Source of the DNA: Synergistales bacterium
GTDB lineage: Bacteria > Synergistota > Synergistia > Synergistales > Aminiphilaceae
Reading direction: 5' to 3'
Assembly (NCBI GenBank): GCA_021736445.1
Contig: JAIPGA010000007.1
Location: forward strand, 1 to 54,597
Length of the DNA: 54,597 bases
Within the stretch, counting starts at the first letter, position 1, and every line of letters starts with the position of its first letter. Below the pieces are notes generated by a model. That model did no database searches. It saw nothing but the letters and a program-made list of their open reading frames with translations, and was not told the DNA's origin. Of the stretch, positions 1 to 8,500 are shown in pieces. A program made the translations under genes and the position numbers.

Positions 1-1
1 T

Positions 2-919
2 GTTGCGGGCTTCACCCCCGACGCCGAGTACCCCCTGATCAACGGCGAGAAGGGCATCATCATCGCCGGGATCGCCGCCCCCTTCCGGCCTGGCGAGGGC
101 GTTCAGGTAGAGTCGCTGCAGGGGGGCGTGGCCGCCAACTCCGTTCCCGATACGGCGGAGGCGGTGGTGTGTCTCCCCGAAGGCTGGGAGGGCCGTCTGC
201 GCCACACCGTGGAGAGCTGGAGGGGCCCCGAAGGAGCGAAGCTCGCCGCGGAGGAGCTCGGGGAAGGCCGTTCCCGTCTCCATATGCAGGGGGTCCCCTC
301 CCACGGGAGCCGTCCCGGGCAGGGCGTCAACGCCATCGCCCAGCTGGTGCGGGTGCTGCGTACCCTCGGTGTCGAGGGGGAGCAGCGGAGGGCCCTGGAC
401 GGTCTGGACCGGCTTGTCGGTACGGAGCACCATGGCGAGAGCCTGGGGGTCTGCCGCTACGACGACAGCTCCGGCTACACCTCGGTCTGCATGGGGATGG
501 CCCGGATGGAGGAAGGGGAACTGCAGGTCTCCATCAACCCCCGCTTCCCCGTCAGCCACAGCACCGCCGAGATGGTGCCCATCCTGGAGCGGTCCGCCGG
601 GGAAGCAGGCTTTTCCATCGACTTCCGGCGTGTCGACGAACCGCTCTACGTGCCGGAAGACGCCGAGCTGGTCCGGAAGCTGCTGGCGGCCTACCGGACC
701 GAGACCGGCCGGACCGACGACCGGCCCATGTGTATCGGCGGGGGGACCTACGCCAAGGCGATGCCGGGCATCCTGGCCTTCGGTCCCCTGATGCCCGGCG
801 AGCCCTCCAACATGCACGAGGCCGACGAATGCTGGTCTGTGGAGAGTATGGTTACCAGCACCAGGATCATGGCCGGAGCTATCGCCGCCCTGGCCGGCGG
901 GAACGGCCGGGAGGCGTGA
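2..919 (+). CDS. M20 family dipeptidase (PepV/Sapep-like), 3' part
   Basis: This is the C-terminal 305 residues of a zinc-dependent M20 dipeptidase; the start lies left of the window. The open frame begins at base 2 and reads GFTPDAEYPLINGEKG, a hallmark stretch of the PepV/Sapep group. The segment around residues 95-110 (HGSRPGQGVNAI) fits the start of the lid/dimerisation domain, and the C-terminal GGGTYAKAMPG and NMHEADE carry the conserved glycine-rich loop and a late metal-ligand histidine. Such enzymes cleave dipeptides in the cytoplasm, which fits a peptide-fermenting lifestyle. The stop overlaps the ATG of the next gene (TGATG), so the two are co-translated. The catalytic N-terminal zinc ligands are outside the window and cannot be checked. 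Confidence 0.9.
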   Translation, partial: VAGFTPDAEYPLINGEKGIIIAGIAAPFRPGEGVQVESLQGGVAANSVPDTAEAVVCLPEGWEGRLRHTVESWRGPEGAKLAAEELGEGRSRLHMQGVPSHGSRPGQGVNAIAQLVRVLRTLGVEGEQRRALDGLDRLVGTEHHGESLGVCRYDDSSGYTSVCMGMARMEEGELQVSINPRFPVSHSTAEMVPILERSAGEAGFSIDFRRVDEPLYVPEDAELVRKLLAAYRTETGRTDDRPMCIGGGTYAKAMPGILAFGPLMPGEPSNMHEADECWSVESMVTSTRIMAGAIAALAGGNGREA

Positions 920-1437
920 TGGGACGGAGGAAGGCCTTCGATCCCGCCCGGCCGCGCCCCTGGGTGCGCTTCTGGGCCCGCTGCGCGGACTACTCGCTCT
1001 TTTCCATGGTCTTCTTTCTCCTGCTCCTGTGGGGGCCCTTCGCGCTGTGGACGGCCCGGCTCCACCCCGTGCTCGTCAACGTGCTCTTTCTCGGTGTCTA
1101 CGTTCCGGTGGAGGCCTGGATGATCGGAACCTGGGGGACCACGCCGGGGAAGTGGCTTTTCCGGGTGAGGCTGGCCGCCCGGGGGGGCGATGTCGTTCCG
1201 GCCAATGCCTTCGCCCGGAGCTTCAAGGTCTGGTTCCGGGGGCTGGGCTTCGGGCTGCCATTTGTGCCGATTTTCACCTGCGTCGTGGCCTACCGGAGGC
1301 TGCAGCGCAACGGGGAGACCTCCTGGGATAGGGAGGAGGACTTCACTGTGGAGCACGGCCGGGTCGGCGCCCTCCGGATCGCCGGCGCCGTCCTCCTCTT
1401 TTTCCTGGTCGGAGCGGCCCGGCAGCATCTGGGGTAG
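919..1437 (+). CDS. RDD family membrane protein
   Basis: A 172-residue small membrane protein of the RDD family. The signature arginine and aspartates appear near residues 17-24 (RFWARCADYSL). Hydrophobic segments follow at about residues 25-45 and 50-70, then the typical GTTPGKWLFRVRL loop (about residues 76-88), another hydrophobic stretch near 115-130, and a last one at the C-terminus. RDD proteins have no single function; some are ion exchangers and many are uncharacterised. It starts at an ATG overlapping the dipeptidase stop by one base and probably shares its transcript. Whether it works with the dipeptidase cannot be told from the sequence. Confidence 0.82.
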   Translation: MGRRKAFDPARPRPWVRFWARCADYSLFSMVFFLLLLWGPFALWTARLHPVLVNVLFLGVYVPVEAWMIGTWGTTPGKWLFRVRLAARGGDVVPANAFARSFKVWFRGLGFGLPFVPIFTCVVAYRRLQRNGETSWDREEDFTVEHGRVGALRIAGAVLLFFLVGAARQHLG

Positions 1438-1450
1438 CTGTGGCGGGCGA

Positions 1451-2392
1451 TCAGCCGTAGAAGCGCAGCGCCCGCTCCATGATCCCCCAGAAGCGTTCCG
1501 TATCGAGGGAGACGCCTACCTCGGCGTTGGGCTCCTTTTCGGTGACGCCGAAGAGGTCGCAGCAGGTCCGGCCGTAGGTGTGTTCCCCCCGGAGTTCCAC
1601 CTCCACCGCGGCAGGGGCGAGTTCGGCCACGGCGGGGTCGATGAGCCAGGCCAGGGGGACGGGGTCGTGCAGCGGCGGTCCCTCCCAGCCGAAGCGGTGC
1701 CGCATCCGGTCGTCCATGAAGGTCACCAGGTCGCCGAAGAGCTCGGCCACAGGGTTCCCCAGGGCGCGCATGCGTGCCACCACCGCCGGGGTCGCCTGGG
1801 CCTGCCGGGTGATGTCCAGCCCCATCATCACCAGCGGCCTGCCGCAGGAGAAGACGATATGGGCCGCTTCGGGGTCGGCATGGATGTTGAACTCCGCCGA
1901 GGGCGTGGCGTTCCCCAGCCCGTAGGCCCCGCCCATGAGGACGATCTGTTCGATCCGCTCGACGATCCCGGGCTCCCTGCGGATGGCCGCCGCGATGTTG
2001 GTCAGCGGTCCGGTGGGCACCAGGGTGAGCCGCTCGGAGCTTGTGAGAAGCAGCTCGATGATGAGATCCACGGCGTGGCGCCGGTCGAGGCCGCAGGCCG
2101 GTCTGTCGAGATCGGCGCCGTCCAGGCCGCCGTCGCCGTGGACCTCCCCGGCGGTGATCTGCTCCCGCACCAGCGGCCGGTCCATACCGGCGGCTACAGG
2201 GATATCCCCCAGGCCGAGGACGGAGGCGAGGCGCAGCGTATTCGCCTCCGTTTTGTCCAGCGTCTGGTTGCCCGCCACCGCGGTGACGGCCCGGAGGTCC
2301 ACGGCCGGGTCGGCCCGGGCCAGCATCATGGCCACGGCGTCGTCGTGGCCGGGATCGACATCGAGGATGATCGGTACGGGGTCTGTGTGCAT
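1451..2392 (-). CDS. Inosine-uridine preferring nucleoside hydrolase family
   Basis: A 313-residue nucleoside N-ribohydrolase, which would split ribonucleosides into base and ribose for salvage. The N-terminal DVDPGHDDAVAMM (about residues 10-22) is the calcium-binding aspartate cluster that defines the family. TGPLTNIAAA and the downstream EFNIHADPEAA block are also diagnostic, and HDPVPLAWL near residue 240 supplies the late active-site histidine and aspartate. The start is an ATG with AAAGGAG about 7 bases upstream. It lies only 20 bases downstream of a membrane histidine kinase on the same strand, so the two are probably one transcript. Base specificity cannot be judged from sequence alone. 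Confidence 0.92.
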   Translation of the reverse strand: MHTDPVPIILDVDPGHDDAVAMMLARADPAVDLRAVTAVAGNQTLDKTEANTLRLASVLGLGDIPVAAGMDRPLVREQITAGEVHGDGGLDGADLDRPACGLDRRHAVDLIIELLLTSSERLTLVPTGPLTNIAAAIRREPGIVERIEQIVLMGGAYGLGNATPSAEFNIHADPEAAHIVFSCGRPLVMMGLDITRQAQATPAVVARMRALGNPVAELFGDLVTFMDDRMRHRFGWEGPPLHDPVPLAWLIDPAVAELAPAAVEVELRGEHTYGRTCCDLFGVTEKEPNAEVGVSLDTERFWGIMERALRFYG

Positions 2393-2412
2393 GGGGTCTC
2401 TCCTTTGCGGTT

Positions 2413-3711
2413 TTATGGGGCTGGCTGTCGCAGATGGGTCGGCCGTTGCTGATCCGCCCGGGGGAAGGCGATGTGTACCTCCGCCCCTTCTTCGGAATAC
2501 AGGTGGACCGTCCCCCGCAGCTGTTCGGCCAGAGCGTGGACGATGGTCAGCCCGAGATGTTCTTCGAAGCCCTCTTCGGGGAATCCCCTTCCGTTGTCCC
2601 GGATCTCGAGGATGTAGCTGTCGCCTTCTTCCAGCAGGGATATCCGGATCTGCCCCTCGGTCCGCTCCGCAAAGGCGTGCCGGAAGGCGTTGGAGACCAG
2701 CTCGTTGAGGATCAGACCGCAGGGGACGGCGATGCCGACGGGTACGGAGGCCGTATCGATCCTCCGGGTGACGGAGATATGCTGTTGCGGACCCAGACGG
2801 CTCTGCCGCAGGCGTTGCACCAGCTCGTCGACGAAGCGGTCCATATCGATGCTGGAAAAGGAGGGGTTCTGGTAGAGCAGGTTGTGGATCGAGGCCATGG
2901 CGAGGATGCGTTGGCGGCTCTCCCGGAGTGCCGCCTGGGCCTCCGGGGACAGCGTGGTGTCCGTCTGGAGGGTGAGCAGGCTGGAGATGACCTGGAGGTT
3001 GTTCCGCACCCGGTGGTGGACCTCCTTGAGCAGCATCTCCCGGTCGTCCAGGGAGTGACGGAGCTCCTCGGTCAGCGCATTTTCCCTGTTCAGCTGCTGT
3101 ATCAGGAGCGAGATCAGGCAGCCCACGGAGAAGACAGAGAGGATCTCTACAAGGAGGAAGGTCGCCCCGGTGGCGAACCATTCGTCGGGGAGGAAGGCGG
3201 CGCCGCTCGGCCAGGCCGGCGGCCGGACGGAAAAGTGCCACCCCAGGAGCAGGAACAGCAGCGCGCCGGCGCCTACGGCGGCCAGTCCCTTCCTGAGGCC
3301 CAGAAAGACGGTGGTGGCGATGGTGAAGGCGAAGAACCAGACTCGGCCGCTGCCTGTGGGGCCGACCTTCAGGAAGGCCACGGAGGCCAGCAGGAGGAAG
3401 ATCCCCAGCCCCCCGTAGATGCGCAGCGACAGCGGGAGCGTCCGGCGGAAGGCCAGGACGGCGAGCGTGATGTAGACGGCGGTGTAGACGGCTGCATTGG
3501 CGAACATCCCGTTGTTGAGCGCGGCGTAGATGCCGAGAAGGTAGGCAGGGAGTCCCGCGACGATCATGACGGTGTAGACGACACGGAGGATGCGTTCCCG
3601 CCAGAGGGCGAACCGCTGGTCCACAGAGAGCAGGGTCTCCTCGTCGGTGTCGATCCGCATGAGCGAATCGAAGAGTCGGCGGGTGGTGCTTCTGATCCAG
3701 TCTGGGCCCAC
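2413..3711 (-). CDS. Membrane sensor histidine kinase, HisKA_2/HATPase_c
   Basis: A sensor kinase of about 432 residues. The N-terminal half has about six hydrophobic segments (roughly residues 40-215) with little extracytoplasmic sequence, a MASE-like input domain. A short coiled linker leads to LLKEVHHRVRNNLQVISSLL, the phosphoacceptor box of the HisKA_2 class, whose histidine is in EVHHR. The ATPase domain follows, with an N-box (LILNELVSNAFRHAF) and G-box (EIRDNGRGFP). No response regulator lies nearby, so it is an orphan here. I chose a GTG start because a G-rich SD precedes it; an internal ATG at 3660 has none. The nucleoside hydrolase gene follows after 20 bases, an unusual partner. 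The signal sensed is unknown. Confidence 0.88.
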   Translation of the reverse strand: MGPDWIRSTTRRLFDSLMRIDTDEETLLSVDQRFALWRERILRVVYTVMIVAGLPAYLLGIYAALNNGMFANAAVYTAVYITLAVLAFRRTLPLSLRIYGGLGIFLLLASVAFLKVGPTGSGRVWFFAFTIATTVFLGLRKGLAAVGAGALLFLLLGWHFSVRPPAWPSGAAFLPDEWFATGATFLLVEILSVFSVGCLISLLIQQLNRENALTEELRHSLDDREMLLKEVHHRVRNNLQVISSLLTLQTDTTLSPEAQAALRESRQRILAMASIHNLLYQNPSFSSIDMDRFVDELVQRLRQSRLGPQQHISVTRRIDTASVPVGIAVPCGLILNELVSNAFRHAFAERTEGQIRISLLEEGDSYILEIRDNGRGFPEEGFEEHLGLTIVHALAEQLRGTVHLYSEEGAEVHIAFPRADQQRPTHLRQPAP

Positions 3712-3996
3712 AGAGGACCCCCCCTTCAAGAGTGGAAGGCGACAATCCTCACGCACGTCTTCCCTGGCGTGAATGGCCATGCAAATCCCCGCTGTGGTCG
3801 CGCTGCGTGCCGCCGCTTCTGGATGGACAAAGCCTACCAGAGCGTCCGCTTCCCCGCAATCCTCGGGAGAGCGGCGTGGAGCTGTGCCAGAATGCCCGGC
3901 GGGTCTCCTCCCTCTGGTACTGTTCAATCCGGCTGTGACGGTGTTTATTGCCATAGAAGGAAGCAGTTGATCATTCTGAAGCAGAAGGTGGGCGCG
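3712..3996. other. Divergent intergenic region
   Basis: This 285-base gap separates the divergent histidine kinase and AIR-synthase-related genes and must hold promoters for both. I see no convincing sigma-70 pair or gene. A weak plus-strand candidate (TTCAAT, 17 bases, TATTGC) lies around 3922-3950. Confidence 0.4.
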
Positions 3997-5004
3997 ATGT
4001 CGAAGTTTTCTCTCAAGACCCTGGAAGAGGTTGTGTTTCCCTATACGGACCAGGGGGCCCATGATCCGGCGGTGCTCCTCGGGGCAGCCTTCGGCGAGGA
4101 TGTGGCGATGACACAGGTGGGCGGCGATCTGCTGCTCTCCCACGTAGACCCCATTGTCGGTGCGGTGACCGGCATCGGATGGCTCGCCATGCATGTGGCC
4201 TGCAACGATATCGCCGCCTCCGGCGTGCCGCCCCGGTGGGCCCAGATTCTTGTGCTGGTGCCGGGAAAGGAAGACACAGAGCTGGTGGGCCGGATCATGG
4301 GTGAGGCGGAAGGCGCCGCCACGGAGATCGGCGTTTCCATCGTCGGCGGGCACACGGGGTATTCCTCCGGGGTGACCAGGCCGGTGGTGGCGGTGACGGC
4401 CATGGCCCCGGCGGAGGGGCGTCGGGTGGTGCGCACCGGCGGCGCCCGTCCCGGCGACCGTGTCGTCGTCACCCGCGGCGCCGGCGTGGAGGGGACCTCC
4501 ATCCTGGCGGCGGATTTCGCCGATGAGGGAAGGCGGTTCGGCCTCACCGAACAGGAGCTGGCCCAGGGCGCGGCGCTGGTGGAGGAGATCAGCGTGGTGG
4601 CCTCGGCCATGGTGCTCGCCGAGGAGGGCGCCACCGCCATGCATGATGTGACCCGCGGTGGGGTGCGGGAGACGGCCCTGGAGATGGCCACCCTCTCGGG
4701 GGTCCACCTGGAGCTCCAGGTAGAGCGGCTGCCGGAGCGTCCCATCATTGCGCGCTTCGCCGAGGCCTTCGGGTTCGATCCTCTGGGGATGCTTTCCTCC
4801 GGGTCTCTGGTGGCTGCCGTGCCGGCGGATCATGTGGACGATACGCTGCAACGTCTGGAAGCGCTCGGCATCCCCGCCGCAGATGTGGGGAAGGTCGCCG
4901 ATGGTGCGGGGCTCACCCTGGTGCGTGACGGCGTTGCGACGCACCACACCGAGATCCGCGCCGAGGAGGACGAGCTGGCGCGGATGTGGGCGGTCTTCCG
5001 GTAG
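3997..5004 (+). CDS. AIR synthase related protein (HypE/PurM-like fold)
   Basis: A 335-residue protein of the PurM/HypE/SelD superfamily, which binds ATP and activates a substrate by phosphorylation. The N-terminal domain has the aspartate-containing LLSHVDPIVG segment (about residues 46-55), and HVACNDIAASGVPPRW matches the conserved helix with a binding-site aspartate. The C-terminal domain shows HDVTRGGVRETALEMA and the glycine-rich GMLSSGSLVAAVP turn near residue 265. Hydrogenase-maturation HypE would sit with other hyp genes; none are here, so the cellular role is unknown. It starts at an ATG with an AAGGTG element about 5 bases upstream and stands alone on its strand. Confidence 0.82.
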   Translation: MSKFSLKTLEEVVFPYTDQGAHDPAVLLGAAFGEDVAMTQVGGDLLLSHVDPIVGAVTGIGWLAMHVACNDIAASGVPPRWAQILVLVPGKEDTELVGRIMGEAEGAATEIGVSIVGGHTGYSSGVTRPVVAVTAMAPAEGRRVVRTGGARPGDRVVVTRGAGVEGTSILAADFADEGRRFGLTEQELAQGAALVEEISVVASAMVLAEEGATAMHDVTRGGVRETALEMATLSGVHLELQVERLPERPIIARFAEAFGFDPLGMLSSGSLVAAVPADHVDDTLQRLEALGIPAADVGKVADGAGLTLVRDGVATHHTEIRAEEDELARMWAVFR

Positions 5005-5022
5005 ACCGTTTCCGTCCCGGCG

Positions 5023-5343
5023 TTACGGTTCCGTCGGGAAGGCCATTCTGTCGATCCGGTCCATGAGGAGCCTCCCCGGCATATGGTCGGGGAGGCTCCT
5101 GCCTACATCCAGGGTACTGATGACGCAGCGCCCGATGATATGCCGTCCCTCCCTCCCCCTGTCTTCCGTTTTGATCCCCCAGAGATTGTGGAGCGCCAGC
5201 GCCCTGCCGCGGTAGGCGCCCACGTAGAGCATGATGTGCCCGGGCATCCCCGGCAGTGCGGTACAGGTTGCCACAGGGAAGGTGTCCCGGTGTGTTCCCC
5301 GGAGCCTCCCGGTCGCCGGTTCCGCGGCTCGGAGGTGCTCCTA
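5023..5343 (-). pseudogene. NlpC/P60 peptidase C-terminal remnant
   Basis: On the minus strand an open stretch ending in TAA encodes about 85 residues that look like the end of an NlpC/P60 cell-wall peptidase. PGMPGHIMLYVG carries what would be the catalytic histidine, and ALHNLWGI and ISTLDVGRS follow as in the distal core. The upstream half with the catalytic cysteine (normally a DCSG-type motif) is absent, and a TAG closes the frame about 70 bases upstream of the similarity. It is best read as a decayed gene end. Alternatively it could be a short orphan reading frame with chance resemblance, which I think less likely. Confidence 0.6.
5066..5100. terminator. 13-bp perfect hairpin after the AIR-synthase gene
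   Basis: Two perfect 13-base arms (5066-5078 and 5088-5100) with a 9-base loop lie 61 bases after the plus-strand stop. No T-run follows. It could end the plus transcript, but it also falls in the coding remnant of the NlpC/P60 gene. Confidence 0.4.
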
Positions 5344-5529
5344 TCATACTCCTTTGTGACGCAGGCTGTGTTGCGTTTTCCCCGGATTCCCCGGTTTCCC
5401 CGCGGTGTGACGGTTCCTGTTGCGAAAATCCCGCCTTTCTGTCTGATGCAAAGCGGCGATAATTTGCTACAATGAAAGCATCGAGCGATAGGGTCATCCG
5501 GGAGGAACGCGAAGAGAGGGGTGCTCCAT

Positions 5530-8500
5530 ATGGCAAAGCGTCTGCTGGTGGTCTGTATGACGATAGCGGTTCTGGTGGGGTCGGTGCTGCCCGCTGCGGC
5601 GGCCGGGCCCGGACTGGTGGGGGGCATCGTGGATTTCTACAGCAAGCCCTCCACGTATCTGGTTCGTCTGGGGAGCGACGCCGACGCGCTCTACGAAAGG
5701 CTCCAGCAGTGGCGGCGCCAGTATCCCGACGCCCCGGTGGACGCGCCGTTGCTGCTCCCCGGGCGTATGCTCACCCCCCAGATGGCGGAGGAGCTGCGGG
5801 AGGCGCTGAAGGGGATCGACCCGGCGGCGCTGGAAGAGGTCGGCGTCACGGTGGACGGGAAGAACGGCGTCACCTTTGTGGGGGTGAACCTCAAGACCTT
5901 CTTCGACGAGGCCGTGAAGGGGGTGGATCTCTACAGGGGGCTGACCCAGGGCGACGAGGCCCAGGCGGTGCTCGGCCAGTACGCCCAGCATGTCTCCACC
6001 CTGGACGACGTGATGGACGCGGCGGGGCTCTACGTGGATGTCCAGAAGAAGGACAAGGAGATCGAAGAGGCCCAGCTCAGCGAGGGGCGGACCAGGGCCA
6101 TGCGCGGGGTGATCTTCGGCGCCACGGCCTACAAGAGCGTCACCCGGATCGGTCTGAAGGTGACGAAACTGGGGAATGTGCCGGTGGTGGGTTCCAAGGT
6201 CAAGGGCTTTCTCGACAGCTGCGCCGACGCCATCTTCGGCGGGTTCATGGCCTGGGCCGAGCGCCACCAGCGGGTGGACAACTGCATCGAGGACCCCATG
6301 AACTGCGATCTCGGCGGTTCCCGCCCCGGAGCGGACCATCCCGACGACACACGGAACGTGGCCCCCGGCGTGGTCTTCACCGGCCGGGGGGAGCGGGCCC
6401 TCTACGCCGGGGCGCGCCGGAAGGGCTACGACGTGATGACCTGGCTGCTGGCAGCGGACCGGGCGCTGGAGGGACACAGGGCCTACCAGGTGCCGGAGCT
6501 CGACCCGGTGGCCCGGGGGTTCATGCTGGACATGATCGGCGTCCTCGACGGCATGGCCATGCCGGAGGACGCCGCCTTCAGTGCCGAGGAGTGGCGGGAG
6601 AGCAAGGCATCCTACCGGGAGATCATGCTGCAGATGGCCACCGCACCGGATATCGCCGTCCTGGGCGGCGGCTCGGCCCGCGGGGTGTTGGCGCTGCTCT
6701 CGCAGACGGGACACCCGGCGACGCTGGTCCGGGGCTGGACGGACCCCTCGCTGCTGGCGCGGTTCCCCCTCCTGATCATCCCCTCCGGCGCACTGGACCA
6801 CTGGTCCACCTCACCCGTTCTGGCCGGAAGGCTGGCGGCCTATGTGGAGCAGGGCGGCACGCTGGTCTCCTTCACCCAGCCCCGGGGGAGGCTCTTCGGG
6901 ATGCTCCCCGGCGGTCTGGAGGGGTACGGCTGGGCGGAGGACCAGAGCTGTCACTTCGCTTCCGCCGCCATCACCCATACTGCCGGGGCCTTCGCCTCCC
7001 AGGAGGAGGAACACCCCGACGTCAGCGTAGACGGCTACTTCCTCCGCTATCCCCTGGCGGCGGAGATCTGGCTCACCAGAACGAAGAACGGCCAGCCCTG
7101 CATGCTGGCCTATCCCCTCGGTGCAGGGCGGGTGGTGGCCTCCACGCTCTTTCTGGACTGGGCGGAGGTGAACCACCAGGGGACGGAGAGCGAGTACCTC
7201 CTCTTCCGGGATACGGTGGACGCGGCACTGGCGGGAGAGGTGCCCGTCGCCGGCGGGGAGACCATCCCCCTCACCCTGGAGGTGCGCAACCTCTTCTTCG
7301 ACCCCTCCGTACGGGTGCAGGCCCGGATCACCGACGCTGAAGGCGTGCAGACCGCCCTGCCCGTGCAGGAGGCGGAGATTCCGCCCATGGAGACGGCCCG
7401 GGTGGATCTGGGCGGGGTCCCTCTCCCCCGTCCCGGGTACTTCAGACTCTCCTACTCGGTGGAGACCGCCGACGGGATCCACGCCGGGGACCACTACCAG
7501 GGCTACGTGGCCTGCCGGAATGTCCAGCCCCTGGCGGAGATCGACAGGAGGGGGGTGGACCTCTCCGTTCAGAGCGATCTGGATACCTATCTGCTCGGTA
7601 TGGAGGGGACCTTCACCATCCATCTGTGGAACCACGGCGACACGGACCGGAACCTCCGTGTGGACTACCGCTTCCCGCACAACCGTCGCTACGCCGAGGA
7701 CCGCGGCCTCTATCAGCAGAGTGTGGAGCGTACCGTGGCCGCAGACGGGGAGGAGCAGATCACCCTCACGCTGCCGGTGGTGAACAAGGACGGCATCGAC
7801 CGGCTCTGGGTCAAGGTCTACGACGCCGGGAGCGGCGAGCAGCTGGCCGCCGGCTCCAAGGGCTTCTACACCGAGGAGCCGGAGACGACGGCCGTCCTGT
7901 CCCCGGATATCGGCGACGGGCCCCTCCGCACCGGCGGCGCACTGCCCTTCACCTTCGCCTGGGCGAACCCCTACGGCGAGCCGGTGAACGCCACGCTCCG
8001 CTTCCAGGTGGTGGACAGCGCGGGCGGGGTCCTGGCCGAGACGGAGCGGTCCGCCCGGGTGGAGGAACGTTTCGAGGAGGAGGTGACGCTGGCGCTCCCG
8101 GATGAGGCCTTCTCCGGACAGGCCACGGTGCAGTGTTTCGTGGAGTCCGCCGGACGGGTGATCGGCCGGGGACAGGCCCACTTTCCTCTCCTCGGGCCGA
8201 CGCACGACTGTTCGGGCCGGGTGGTTGATCTCTTCAGCGGCGAGGCTGTGCCGGAGGCCCGTCTGGCCTTCCACCTGGGAGAGATGGTCTACGAGGCGGT
8301 GACGGACGCCGGGGGCGACTTCGCCGTGCGGCTCCCCGCCGGCGCCTTCAACCTGGAGATCACCGCCCCCGGCTACAACACCTTCGCAACGGCCGCGACA
8401 CTGGACTCCGCCTCCGGACAGGCCGGTCTCTGGCAGCTGGTGCCCAGGGGCGAGAGCGCCGGAACGGGGCGGGTCCACGGCGTGGTCCGCGACAAGGTGA

